A DNA stretch of 64,000 nt. Origin: Ahaetulla prasina (lineage: Eukaryota > Chordata > Lepidosauria > Squamata > Colubridae). The stretch lies in contig NC_080540.1 in the NCBI RefSeq assembly GCF_028640845.1, positions 154,387,920-154,451,919 of the forward strand. The letters are read 5' to 3'. A program made the position numbers and the translations under genes. The notes beneath the pieces are model-generated. The model made no database searches, had not been told where the DNA came from, and saw nothing but the letters and a program-made list of their open reading frames with translations. Shown in pieces: positions 10,086-21,191 of this stretch; the first letter of the stretch is position 1; every line of letters begins with the position of its first letter.

Positions 10086-11457
10086 CAGTAGTGGGTTGCT
10101 ACCGGTTCTCTCCAGTTCGCAAGAACCGGTAGTAAACATTTTGAGTAGTTCGGAAAACCAGTAGTAAAAATTCTGCCTGGCCCGCCCCCAATCTATTGCT
10201 GCCTCCCGACTCCCAGCTGATCGGCTAGAAGGAAAAAATCAAGACTCGCTTGTAGAAGAAGAGGAAAAAAAAAAGACACCGTCCCTTTAAATTGATCGGC
10301 TGCTTCTCAGCCAGGAGATCGCTTGGTAAAGAAGAAGAGGGGGGGACACTGTCGTTTTAAATTGACAGAGCGGCTAGAAGCACCGTTCTGAGTCAGCTGA
10401 ACAACAAATTGGATAAGGAATTCTTATATGGTTCAATGTTTTTGAAGTTTTGGGATTTGTGCAACATGGGCTTTGTGTTTCTAAAAAGGTTTGGGCGATT
10501 TCCATTGTGAAGTATCCTGTCTTGAATGAGTTTTCTGCCTGCTTGTAAATGGAGCCGAACTTCCAGTAGCTGTTTTCTGCTTACAAAGTTTCCTTTATGC
10601 AGCTGGCAGGAATGTGGAATTCCAGGCAGGTTCCTTGCTAGCAGCTTGATTATTCCTTAAATATCTGAGATATTTTATTTGGGAAATGAAGATGGGGGAG
10701 TCTGATTCTTTCCCAGAAGAGATTAGTGGGGTGGGGAGAAAATGGGATTTTGAAGTAACCTTCCCCTGGAGTGGGGAGGGAATGGGGATTTTAGGCTTGC
10801 TGTCAAACATCAGCCATAATACTAATGATTGTTTTGAACAATATGCAGGTTGTATTACATGAATGGCTATTTTATATGTGAAATTATGACTGAAACCTAT
10901 AATAGGTTCACACTGTCAGGAAGTTTGTCCTTAGTTTTAGGTTGCTTCTCCCTTTGTTGAGTTTCCATCCATTGCTTCTTGTTTTGCCTTCTGGTGCTTT
11001 GGAAAATACTTTCCCCCCCTTCTTTCTAGCAGCCCCTTAAAAGCCTGTTGCCTATCACACTCTTGGGCAAAGCATGTGAGCCATTTCCTCCTTTCAGTGG
11101 TCCATGAAATTGCATCTATAGCAGAGGTCTCTAACCTTGGCCACTTTAAGACTTTAAGACAGCAAAGCTGGCTGAGGAATTCTGGGAGTTGAAGTGGCCA
11201 AGTTTGGAGACCCCTGATCTATAGTATGTAGATAATAAAGTTGCAAAAAGGTGAACAACATTTTTGCAGAACTATAGATACGTTAAGGCTGGGTGTGACA
11301 AGGAATGGCTGGGAGGGGAGGTGCCAGGCGAGGTACCCCTTGACATGAGAGACATTGAGTTGGCCATGCCTATCCAGTCATATGACCATCAAGCCACACC
11401 CACAAAATAAGCCAAGCCCACAGAACCGGTAGCAAAAATATTTAGAACCCACCCCTG
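10086..11457. mobile_element. Long non-autonomous hAT element (family H1 relative)
   Basis: The ends CAGTAGTGGGTT and AGAACCCACCCCTG are hAT-type and match family H1. The flanking sites CTCGGAAG (10078-10085) and CTCAGAAG (11458-11465) agree at 7 of 8 positions. At 1.37 kb it is five times longer than the 275-bp copy at 63350. The interior shows no transposase frame. A smaller hAT MITE is nested at 11122-11216. Confidence 0.78.
11122..11216. mobile_element. Short palindromic hAT MITE nested in the long hAT
   Basis: CAGAGGTCTCTAACC and GGAGACCCCTG ends are flanked by a perfect 8-bp duplication ATCTATAG (11114-11121, 11217-11224). This copy belongs to the 'CAGGGGTCTCCAACCTTGG' family also seen at 15281 and 55858. 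Confidence 0.85.
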
Positions 11458-11780
11458 CTCAGAAGGGACACCCTCCCCCTCCCCCCCAAATTCTCAAGGT
11501 TTAAAAGAGACATTGGGAAATTTATATTTTCAGACTTGGGAAAAAATCCGTTAATGTAGCTTTACAATAAACTACAATTAACTCATCTGGTTGTATTTCT
11601 TGTCTGGTATATATGGGAAGGCTGACAGGAATGTAAAATGGGAGGAAGTGTCCTGCATGGGTATGCTTTGTTTGACAGTTCTACCAGCCAATGATATAGT
11701 TGTCAGTAGCCTGTAACTATTCAAAATAATGTCACAAGTTGTCTTTTACATTAGTGCTTTTATTGTTCTAGATCACATTA

Positions 11781-11797
11781 ACACACACACACACACC
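11781..11797. repeat. (AC)n microsatellite
   Basis: A run of about eight CA units. Confidence 0.8.
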
Positions 11798-11885
11798 CCG
11801 CTGCCGTGCTGACTCATTGTGGCCAGATGTTCCTAGTAGGGGTTTGAAAAATGCTGGGATTGGCTTATGGAGTCAGTTTATTCTA

Positions 11886-12098
11886 ATGGTTAAGGTGCTG
11901 GCCTAGAAACCAGAAGACTGTGAGTTTGCATGAAAGCCGGCTGGGTGATTTTGGGCCAGTCACTCTCTCTCAGCCCAACTCACCTCACAGGATTGTTGTT
12001 GTGGGGAAGATAGGAGAAGGAAGGAATACAAGATAGGTTTGCCGCCTTGAGTTACTTATAAAGTAATAAAGGTGAGATAAAATGCAATAAAAAAAATG
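11886..12098 (+). repeat. tRNA-derived SINE
   Basis: A tRNA-like head (ATGGTTAAGGTGCTGG...GAGTTTGCATG) is followed by GGCCAGTCACTCTCTCTCAGCCCAACTCACC and a tail with GCCGCCTTGAGTTAC, an L2-type end, then A-rich sequence. The box B region is mutated, so this is a retroposed copy and not a tRNA gene. Confidence 0.75.
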
Positions 12099-12479
12099 TA
12101 CGTCAAGAGTATATATTCCCAATAGGGTTATTGGATGTGACAATCAACCCAGTTAAAGCAAGCTGGCATCTATATAAGGCAGCAGGGACATGGAAAAATG
12201 CTGGAGGCAGGTGTTCATTTTAGTGAAAATGGCAAAGGTATCATTTTATACTGCGTGAGAGAAGACAATGATAAGTCACTCCTATATTTCACCAAGAAAA
12301 CACCCTAAATAAACAATATAAAGCATTTCAAGTTATAGTGTCGGAAGATGTCCCCTTAAGTCAGATGCCAATCAACATACTACTGAGGAAGGCCCAGAAT
12401 ATTTTGGAGAACTAATGGTGTTTATGACCCAGAGTGATTACTGTAACGTCTTTGATGTATGAAATCAAATATCTTTATT

Positions 12480-12950
12480 ACAATCTTTGATTATCTTTTA
12501 CAGCAAAAAGAAAAACAATAATACAACAATTGGGACAGAACAATAGGACAATAAAATGATATATCTAATTAAAAGTTGGCACAATTGTATGACTTGACAA
12601 AGATACTTAACCACCTGGTATATAGTATGGGCATCCCTTAAAGAATAATAAACATAACATTTATCAGTGTGACCCTCATATTTGGAAATGATTGGGGAGG
12701 TCAGAGCATGTCTTGGGACATCATAAAAAGAATACCAACTGAGGACATGACTAAGAGTTTCTACCTCTCTGGATCCAGAAGGGCAAAGTCTCTGCAAAGA
12801 AGCAGTTCCATGAAATCTTCTTGCCAGTAAAGCTAAATGGGGGGGCATCAAATCGGGTTCTGGAAAAGGCCCATCTACATTTGCTTAAGGCTAAATTGTA
12901 TGATATCGGCTTAAGGCTATCCAACATTTGGCAATAGAATTCAGGCACTT
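12480..12950 (-). pseudogene. Non-LTR retrotransposon C-terminal fragment, decayed
   Basis: On the minus strand two broken frames read as a LINE-like C-terminus. The pattern is a Cys/Gly/Ser stretch (LCPSGSREVETLSHVLSWYSFY) resembling the degenerate Cys-His end of LINE polyproteins, followed by a hydrophobic tail. The + strand ATCTTTATTACAATC at 12470-12484 is consistent with a minus-strand AATAAA-type 3' end. The clade is not resolved. Confidence 0.4.
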
Positions 12951-12982
12951 CAGAATTCAGTCATGACACTGAAGATACCACA

Positions 12983-13164
12983 TTGCACCAAAGACAAATT
13001 CCTTGTTTGTTCAATCACACTTGGCCAATAAAGAATTCTCTCTTCTCTTCTCTTCTCTTCTCTTCTCTTCTCTTCTCTTCTCTTCTCTTCTCTTCTCTTC
13101 TCCTCTTCTCTTCTCTTCTCCTCTCCTCTCCTCTCCTCTCCTCTCCTCTCCTCTCCTCTCCTCT
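12983..13164 (+). repeat. Snake-type CR1/L3-like 3' end with a (TCTTC)n/(CTCTC)n tail
   Basis: The piece 'gcaccaaagacaaattccttgtttgttcaatcacacttggccaataaagaattct' is a retroelement 3' end shared with 23014 and, inverted, with 51226. Its tail has become about 125 bp of pentameric CTCTT/CTCCT repeat instead of the AATAG-type tail of the other copies. Confidence 0.75.
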
Positions 13165-13237
13165 ATTGATGATCAATGTTCCCGATTCTCTCTTTTACTA
13201 TTGATTTGACTCTCTCCCAGGTTAATTAGGCTAAATA

Positions 13238-13627
13238 CAGGTAGTCCAATTATGACCACAATTGAGCCCAAACTTTCTGTTGTTAAGTGAGGCATTTGTT
13301 AGGTGAGTTTTGCCCCATTCTATGACCTTTCTTGCCATAGTTGTTAAGTGAATCACTGCAGCTGCTACATTAGTCATACAGTTGTTAAGTGAATCTGGCT
13401 TCCCCATTGATTTTGCCTGTTAGAAGGTTGTAAAAGGTGATCCCATGACCCCAGGACACTGCAATCATCGTAATATAAATAAGAACCAATTGCCAAGTGT
13501 CTGAATTTTGATCATGTGATCATGGGGATGTTGCAATGGTTGTGTGAAAAATGGTTGTCACCTTCTTCAGTGCTGTTGTAACTTTGAACAGTCAGTAAAC
13601 AAACTGTTGTAATTTGAGGACTACCTG
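13238..13627 (+). mobile_element. TA-flanked MITE (Tigger-like), full length
   Basis: The 390-bp copy runs from CAGGTAGTCC to GAGGACTACCTG with TA on both sides (13236-13237, 13628-13629). The terminal inverted repeat near CAGGTAGTCCTCGACTTAC and the TA duplication fit the pogo/Tigger branch of Tc1/mariner. It carries no transposase. Confidence 0.87.
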
Positions 13628-14029
13628 TATTCAGGAGAGAGGCCAAGACACAAAGTTCATCCATATAGATATGGTATCATTGAGATTGGTTGCTGTCTAA
13701 TAACGGTGGAGGCAATTGGTGAAAGCATAATCCTAAATCCTGAGATAAGATTCCTAGTCCATGCCTGAGCCTTACTGCTTCACACCTTAGCTTAAGCCTC
13801 AAGACTGCATTGAGGGGAATGTATGCATTTTGAGGTACCAAACAAAGCTCTAAGGAAATTTGATTGAATGGCTTCATAAACCCTTAGGTTTGTATATAGG
13901 CCATATACTGTAATAGTTGGGCAACTGTTTTAGCCATAAACAGTGTGATTGCTGCTGGAATGTAATTTGCGTTCTGCTGCCCATGCAGTTTAGTTATTGC
14001 TTGTGTGTTCTTTTTGGCAGATGTGGCAC

Positions 14030-14110
14030 AATTTATTGCCTTACACAATGTAAGCCGCCCTGAGTCTTCGGAGAAAGGATGGATATAAATTCAAATTTAA
14101 AAAAAAAAAT
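14030..14110 (+). repeat. SINE tail fragment
   Basis: TGTAAGCCGCCCTGAGTCTT, then CGGAGAAAGGATGGATATAAAT and a poly-A run: the same L2-like tail as the SINEs at 39662 and 45868. Confidence 0.75.
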
Positions 14111-14321
14111 TATCCACGTTATTAATTTCCTAGATGCTTGAAATACTATGCCCAAATATTTAAAACATTCAGTTTTCTGTAATTCATGGGAATCAATTGT
14201 CCACTTGGGCTTTTGTCTTTTGTTAGAAAAAACTAAAAATTTAGATTGATCATAATTGATTAATTGTGAATTAATTAATTATTAATCATTATAGGATGCC
14301 AGGGTTCCAGCCTAAAACTCA

Positions 14322-14548
14322 TTTAGAGAAATAGCAATAGCACTTAGACTTATATACCACTTCATAGCGCTTTTACAACCTTCTCTAAGTGGTTTAGAGA
14401 GTCAGCATATTGCTCCCAACAATCTGGGTCCTCATTTTACCGACCTTGGATGCATGGAAGGTTGACTCAACCTTGAGCTGGTGAGATTCAAACTGCCGAA
14501 CTGCTGGCAGTTGGCAGTCAGCAGAATTAGCCTGCGCCATCATGGCTC
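14322..14548 (-). repeat. tRNA-derived SINE, minus orientation
   Basis: The + strand starts AGCAATAGCACTTAGACTTA and contains TCCTCATTTTACCGACCTTGG and TTGACTCAACCTTGAGC, then a decayed tRNA-like head near GGTGAGATTCAAACTGCC. Relatives lie at 40060 and 54170. Confidence 0.78.
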
Positions 14549-15280
14549 AATGAAATGAGGGACATGCAAGTACAGTACAGAATATCAATGTAACACAATC
14601 CCTTTATAATCTTCCAGATGTTCATTCCATAGATGATAAACGCAGACAATTGAACTCTAATGATCAGACTAGTCAAACTACAGCTCCACTCCCACTGGCT
14701 TCCTCCTGTATGGATCCTGATTCTATTAATCCAATGCTGCTTCATCTATGACTTGTTATTCCACCTTGCAACTGAATTCTTTCCATAGGAGTGGCCAGCT
14801 CTCTGATTCTGATCACCAATCTGGCTTTATTTGATCTGCCTGTGAAATGTCTTCTATGGAATTACCCTAGACTCAGGATTAGCCACCCTAACTGGCAGCA
14901 GGAGATCTATTCTCTGTCTTCTCCCTCAATCACCAATTTGTCCAACCCAATTGTTGCCCCTTCTAAACAATTATCCAGAGACAGCACCCCAAAAGAACCA
15001 GCAAATTGACAACTACATCTGCTAACCATCTCTCCATCCTTATTCCTGATTCATAAACAATATGATAAAACAGGAATAAGATGTAATCAGAAGGGGATCT
15101 TTCCCACTATATTCAGACTATCAAGGGGGTGAAATAAAACTGTATTCTAGCACCATTGCTTTTTAACATATATATCATTAAAACCCATAAGAATTTATAT
15201 CCATGCACCTCAACGACCTTTTTTCAAGGATAACAACAGAGATCACTCTGAAGTCCTAAAACTTAGGGAACAAGATAATG

Positions 15281-15415
15281 CAGGGGTCTCCAACCTTGGT
15301 CCCTTTAAGACTTGTGGACTTCAACTCCCAGAGTCCCTCAGGCAGCAAAGCTGGCTGAGGAACTCTGGGAGTTGAAATCCATAAGTCTTAAAGGGACCAA
15401 GGTTGGAGACCCCTG
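15281..15415. mobile_element. Palindromic hAT MITE
   Basis: The 135-bp element is almost fully self-complementary, from CAGGGGTCTCCAACCTTGG to CCAAGGTTGGAGACCCCTG. Flanks AGATAATG and AGATAAAG match at 7 of 8 positions. Confidence 0.88.
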
Positions 15416-15913
15416 AGATAAAGTATGGAATAAAATGAAAGCAGTTGCTAAGGTTGAGTGTGAAAAGAGATTACCAGTGACCAAGAATCAGAAGAAAGCA
15501 AACTAGAGGTCAAAATAAATTGTGAAAATTGCAAAGAAAAGAGAGACCAAAGCAAAAAAAAAAAAGACAAACATCTCAAGAATTAAACAATTTTAAAGAG
15601 CTATCAGAAGAGACAAGAAACCACATTGCAATGATATTGCTAAAGGTACGAAAGATTGAAACAGGAAATGTTCTTCCAAAAGATTACTGAAGTCCAATGA
15701 AATCTTGCATTGGTATACCTGATATAAGATAATAACTGATTCAAAAAAGATAAAAACAAAATGGAAGTAGTATCCTGAAATTCTTTGCAGAAGGAATGTC
15801 AAATTCCAAAATAGTGTAGGAAGTTAGCACCCACCCCCCTCCTAGAAGAATGAAATATTTTAGAAAATATTTAAAAAGGCAAAATATATTTCCCTGGATG
15901 AGAAATGGAGAAA

Positions 15914-16393
15914 CATGTTTTAAAGACAAAGGAGCTCCCTGCAGCTTCCTGACTCCTCCCCCACCTTTGTCAATGGGCCATTAAAAGCCTCAGCTAACCT
16001 CACTCATTCTCCCCACCTTTGTCAATGGGTCAGAGGTAGAAACTCAATCCCCCCACCTTTGTTAATGGACCATCTTTTGCAACACAATAGAACAGAAACT
16101 CACCACATGGCAAGGCTCAGGCAAGCTTGAGAGACAACCTACAATGTTAGCTAAGACCCCCACCCCCTGGGAGTCTGACAACCAATCAGGATACTCTTCC
16201 TGTGCCCCAGAAAGTTTAAAGCTCAGAAAAAGCATAAAACCAGGGAGCACACAGGATCTCAGCCCTTTTCTGTTCAGGATCTCAAGCCATGTGATCCTGA
16301 CCACCATTAAACCATCTTTCCAAGCAGCCTCCATGTTTCCAGTGTCTTTGTCCCCACTTGGAACTGAACCCAGATGGATATTTCTTCCAACAA
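15914..16393 (+). mobile_element. Probable retroviral-type solo LTR, old
   Basis: The stretch begins near TGTTTTAAAG and ends near TTCTTCCAACA. It has three spaced copies of CCCCACCTTTGTCAATGG (about 15960, 16012, 16052), a CATAAAA promoter-like box near 16234, an ATTAAA signal near 16306 and a downstream 'CTTTGTCCCCACTTGGAACTGAACC' end, the usual U3-R-U5 layout. No clear target duplication is visible, so the ends are uncertain. No viral genes are attached. Confidence 0.5.
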
Positions 16394-16757
16394 TAGAAAA
16401 TATTCTATGTTCATAAGAACCTTCAGAAATCCCTTAGAAAATGTACGAAACTTAGAAGAACCTCAAGTATTAGAATATGAAGTTAGATCAGTACTCTGGT
16501 TATTAATAAGTTAGAAGATTAGAGGAACTGATGGAATATTTACAGAAAAATAGAAACAATGAAAGAAAAATCAATAAATGTTCTGGCCAAGCTATACCAG
16601 CAAATCTGGAAAAAATCATAGTGGCCAAAACAATGAAAGATGTTTGCTTACATTCAAATATCAAAGAAAGGACATTTGGCAGACTATATAAATTGTCATA
16701 CAATACTCTTAATTTTACATTATCCCAGGAAGATCAAAACCCTACATAGAAAGAGAG

Positions 16758-16850
16758 ATGCCACATGTTCAAGATGGCTTAGAAAGAGTTGGGGAACAAT
16801 ACTAGATGACCTCCAAGGTCCCTTCCAACTCTATTATTGTTATATTATAT
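16758..16850 (+). repeat. CR1 LINE 3' end
   Basis: Contains the CR1 signature GACCTCCAAGGTCCCTTCCAACTCT followed by a short ATT-rich tail. Confidence 0.8.
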
Positions 16851-17154
16851 TAATATATATTACTGCTGATGCATACTGGATAATTGAGAAAGCCAAAAAA
16901 TGTCAAAAAGAAGTCAGCATGTGCTTCACTGATTATAAGAGGACCTTTGATTGAATCAATCATATTCAAAACTGTACTTAGAAAAATAACAATTGGAAAA
17001 ATAAGAATCCTAGAACATTTCATTGGCCTCAAGCAAAACCTGTACACAGGTCAGGAAATTATATTGCAGACAAAACAGCAAAACAGACTGGCTCGGAATT
17101 GGCAAAGGAATGAGACAAGGCTTTCTAGTCTCCCTTATTATATATAAACAAAGC

Positions 17155-17171
17155 ATTATATATATATATAT
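17155..17171. repeat. (TA)n microsatellite
   Basis: A short TA run inside the decayed LINE. Confidence 0.7.
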
Positions 17172-17812
17172 AAACAACAAAACAAGGAGTTGGATGCGAA
17201 GAAAATGAGTGTGATTTTAAAACTGAAGGAACAAACATCAATAACCTGTGCTATGTGATGACACTACTCTGATAATAACACCAGGCACAGAAGCCAGCTT
17301 TAGAGCTGACAGTGAAAATATTGGTGGGTAGTTTTTTGCCTTTAGGATTCACTATCAACAGTAAAAGAAAAAAAAACTAGCAGTCAAGAATAGACCACAG
17401 ATTAACATCTGGAATAATGGCAGTGAAAGCCTTGGAAAAAATACAGTATTCAGTTTCCACAGTTGTCTATACAAAAATCAGAATTATATAGGCAATAGCT
17501 TTCCTATAACACTCCATCAAAACAAAAATTGAACGTTGAAGAAGCAGAACAGAAACACTGTAGAATTTTAAAAATTTTTGCTCTTGGGGAAGATTTCTGA
17601 AAAACCCTGGATAGCTGATTAAAATTAAAAAATGGATCAGAACAAACCAATCCTCACTCAAGGCACAAATAACCAAGCTCAGACTGCAGTATAATATTTT
17701 GGAAACATGATGTGAAGACCTTTCTTAAAATATCTATATTGCCAGGAAAGGTGTGAGGAAGACCAGCAAAGTGGAAGGACTTGATTATAGCAGTAATGGG
17801 AATACAGAATAA

Positions 17813-17912
17813 GGAGAGTTGGAAGGGACCTTGGAGGTCTTCTAGTCCAACCCACTGCTCAAGCAGTAAAACATCTCCCATTTCAGACAAATGCTTGTCC
17901 AATAAATATTGC
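17813..17912 (-). repeat. CR1 LINE 3' end, minus orientation
   Basis: GAGTTGGAAGGGACCTTGG and CTAGTCCAACCCACTGCTC are the reverse of the CR1 terminus. Confidence 0.82.
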
Positions 17913-18514
17913 ACTACTTTAATTGTTTATGGGCAAAAAGTAATCCTTTACACTGTGCTCTGGTGAATTCTAAAAGGCAAATTCGTTTTTAGACTTTCCA
18001 ATATTGAAAAGCAACCGTCACATATAACAAAATTCAGTATTCAGAGCCTCCCTTTTAACATGCATTCTTTTTTATTGTCCTGTGAAAAATATATTTGTTC
18101 GCAATTTATGGACAATAGGTTACATGGACAACTGTGCTTATGAAAATGTAAAGGTCGAATCGTTTGCATTTTTTAGTGCAGATTTGAGATCATCTCGAAG
18201 AATATCTACCAGCTGTGCTTGTTATCACATGCTCGTTTATGGTTCGCTTGTCCGCGGTTTACTCAACCACTCATCTACTGAGCCATAAACTAACTACATT
18301 GGCTGGGTTCGGTAGACTAAGGTGTGGTTGGCAAGTTTAATTCCGTGTGCTGTGGCATCGCAAGAGGGAAAAAGAAATTAATTGTAGCCCATATTGGAAA
18401 AGCCACCGCTCATTTGAGCAAGAACCTCTCCCACCATTTATTTCTCAGGATAAATTAGTGTTTATCTAAATTATGCTGCTCCTGTATCTTTTAGTTGCTT
18501 TCTCTTATGTAATG

Positions 18515-18830
18515 ACACGCGCGCGTAGAGAGAGAGAGAGCGAGCTACAGGTCGAGCATGCGCTAAAGAGCTAGAAGCGTTGTGGCTTAGAAAATGACGG
18601 GGCGGGGCCAAAAGGCGGGCATAGGCGGCTCAGATTTCGGAGGGGGCGTGGTCATCTGGCTTCTTTACTTGGCGCCGGAGGTACCTATTGCCGCAGCAGA
18701 AGCAACAGGTGCGCGCAGCTAAGAGGTTTGGGGAGCGGCCGCCGCCGTTGAGAAGCCGAGGTAGATGGAAAGACATTACGTTTGGCTTATCTTGCTGGCG
18801 TTTGTGACGCACATTTTATTTCGCTGAGAT
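18515..18830 (+). promoter_or_regulatory. LIMA1: CpG island, probable LIMA1 promoter and non-coding exon 1
   Basis: This is the most CpG-dense stretch in the window, in otherwise AT-rich DNA. It carries a GC box GGGGCGGGGCC (18599-18609) and a GGGGGCGTGG box (about 18642). No TATA box is seen. It lies 15.1 kb before the first coding exon of LIMA1, on the same side, and the next 15 kb has no competing island. Candidate exon-1 splice donors are CAG/GTGCGC after 18708 and GAG/GTAGAT after 18760. A second GC-rich patch (GGGGGCGGGCGGGGAGGG) lies near 19099. The island and GC boxes are visible; that it serves LIMA1, and the exon limits, are inference. Confidence 0.65.
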
Positions 18831-20978
18831 GCTGTAAACTTGCAACTTTTGCAAAAATGTAATTGGTATCACTCTGGGATCAAGGTGCCTATATAGTATA
18901 ATGTGTGTAATGCAGTATATCCGCTTTAAGGAATACCGGGGTAGCTGTTCTCCCGTAGTTGCTTCCCGTCTCTGAAATAGTTATATTAATTAATAGTGAA
19001 ATGCCAACCACTCTCCTTCCTTTTATCTCTCCCGTCCTTTGGATGGGAGAAGGAAGAGCTGAGCAACTATTAAAGAAAGCCTTGAGTGTTTTAATTCGGG
19101 GGCGGGCGGGGAGGGAGCTTTGTAGGAGACTATTTAAAGAATGTAGTTTGTTGAACGGACCGAGTTGTCTGCAGTGAACTGGTTATTGGTGCTCAAATGC
19201 TTTGAATAAACAAATAGGTACGTAATAGGAGTTCAGCTGATTAAACAGCAAGGGGCCAGGAAGCTCAGTTTGTAGACAGATATATCTTACTTTGTGCGTG
19301 TGTTGTATTTCTGGCCTACAACACTACTTTTCTGGTTTTTATGTTAGAAGGAATTAGATATTTTTTTCGGTTAACTCTATAATTTCCTAGGCATTTTTAT
19401 ACTGAAAAACTTTAGATAGAGGCAGTAATAATGGGTTTGCCAATCTTCCATATTCATCGTGTACACCTTGATCTTGCCTTTTGCTTAGCAGTTTGAGAAT
19501 ACTAGATGTAGTTCATTTTCTCAATTTTCTCTTTGTACTCAATGTACAATGTATTTGGTACTCAATATGCTGCAAATGTTTATAGTGTTTTGGGGTCCAA
19601 GATCTTGAATCTGTTTGGAGAAGCAGTTACTTAATTTTATGAAAGATAACCTATCTAGATGTCTTTCAGCATTTTTTCCCAGTACTTACTAGAATCTCAA
19701 GTAATCCTGATATTAGGTCAACTTTCCCCAACTTACTGCTTTCCAGGTGTGTTGGCATTGTCAGTCTATATTACCAAGCATGCTGGCTGTGATCCATGGG
19801 AGGAGTTGCCCCAACACAATTGCAAGGATATCGTACAAGGATATTCTACTGAGAAAGATTGCCATAGAAATTTCTGTAGTATCTATTATGTAGGCTTAAT
19901 AGGGTGCAAGGTTGTTGGCCTATAGCTTCGAGAGCTGCTCTTAGTGAAGTGATGATTGTTTCTCCCTTTAGCTGATAGTAATCAAGAGTTCTACTTTATA
20001 TATTTCATCAATATAATACTTCATAATACTGGCAAGGGAAACGAGTTAGCAAAAATCTTTCTTCAGGCCAGTATTCTTTGTTTTTATTTATTGGATGTGT
20101 TAAGGCAGCCCAACTACATTAAAACTGTAAAATGCAATCTAATGAAAATTGCCACGATGTTTGAAAAATGGTAGAATTGGTTGACGGTGTAAATCCTGCT
20201 TATTGCAAGGTTGACTAATTTTTAACCAAAAGGAGCTGAGAAAAGGGTATATAAAAAGAACTGTGTGGAGGCTAGTCTATGGCCTGTTAAAGCTCAAGGT
20301 GTACCTTTAAAATTAAAAACTTTCTTCTGACCGAGTATGTCCTTGATTTACCTTTCTCCCTGAGCACTGGAAGGCTACATAGTGCAAATGAAGGAATGGT
20401 TGCTAATACTTGCAATGGATTTTTTGTTGTTGTTCATAAAAGAAAAATCTGCAGAATAATTGTTAATTGATAGTGACTCAAAATTCAGAAGGCTACCTCT
20501 GACCTTGAAATCTTCAATCAATTCAATTGAATTATTCAATTGAATAATTAATTATTCAATCATAATTAATATTTATAATAATACACACTTATTACAAACA
20601 CATACACTTTAACATAATATAACTATTGGCTGGGAAAAGTTACAGTATACTTCAGTAAGAGTGTTCTAGTTTGCATTCACACATCACATTAAGCCATAAT
20701 ATGTTTTGCTCTGATTACATGATGGGTAAACCCAACAATTAAGAATTATGTTTGAATCCAGCTACTATGCGTTTTTCAAAAAACTCTGGGTAATCCCTCT
20801 CCACCCACCCTTTGGTCAATTGTATGAGTTTTATGTTCCAAATCTGAGACTTCTTATTCCAAATTTTCAAATTGTCTATTACATGAGCTGTTTTCTTTGT
20901 TAGTTAGAAACTGATGTTTCCTTCACTATATCTGGATAGCACAATGCTAATTTATGGTTTACATTAACCATTGTTTGT
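18831..20978 (+). other. LIMA1 intron 1, proximal part
   Basis: No repeat or exon recognised apart from a self-complementary AT patch near 20517-20580 (AATTCAATTGAATTATTCAA). Confidence 0.45.
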
Positions 20979-21191
20979 AAACATACTACAGTAGTGTGAG
21001 TCACATATTGTGCTAGTTACAAAGCATAATCTGTAAAATACAAAAGGTAGCTTTGTACTATAATACTAAGCAAGATCCAAAGAAAACACTTTGGATCTTG
21101 CTTAGTATATAGTACAAAGCTACCTTTTGTACTTTATAGACTATGCTTTGTAACTAGCACAATATGTGACCCAAACTACTGTAGTATGTTT
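20979..21191. repeat. Long near-perfect inverted repeat (hairpin)
   Basis: The left arm (20979-21082) and right arm (21089-21191) are complementary over about 100 bp, with only a few mismatches and small bulges and a 6-base loop (AAAACA). The loop-proximal stem is AAGCAAGATCCAAAG / CTTTGGATCTTGCTT. The surrounding 20.7-21.4 kb has further 'aaaccat' words of an AT-rich dispersed repeat. It may be a palindromic MITE or an inverted duplication of that repeat. Confidence 0.88.

Larger units (their letters stand above)
15420..17780 (+). pseudogene. Decayed RTE/BovB-like LINE
   Basis: Broken reverse-transcriptase pieces lie on the + strand in family order. A segment near 16570-16620 reads like the conserved 'VKVL..I.QQIWK' region. 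Near 16860-16960 there is AYWIIEKAKK ... CFTDYKRTFD, the domain with the catalytic-type FxDYxKAFD block. Near 17040-17110 the TGQEI and GIGKGMRQGF words match the family's 'AGQEA' and 'IGKGVRQG'. A damaged YADD-type motif (TATGTGATGACACTAC) lies near 17250. Stops and frameshifts are everywhere. An LTR (15914-16393) and a CR1 end (16758-16850) sit inside it. The outer limits are approximate. Confidence 0.65.
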
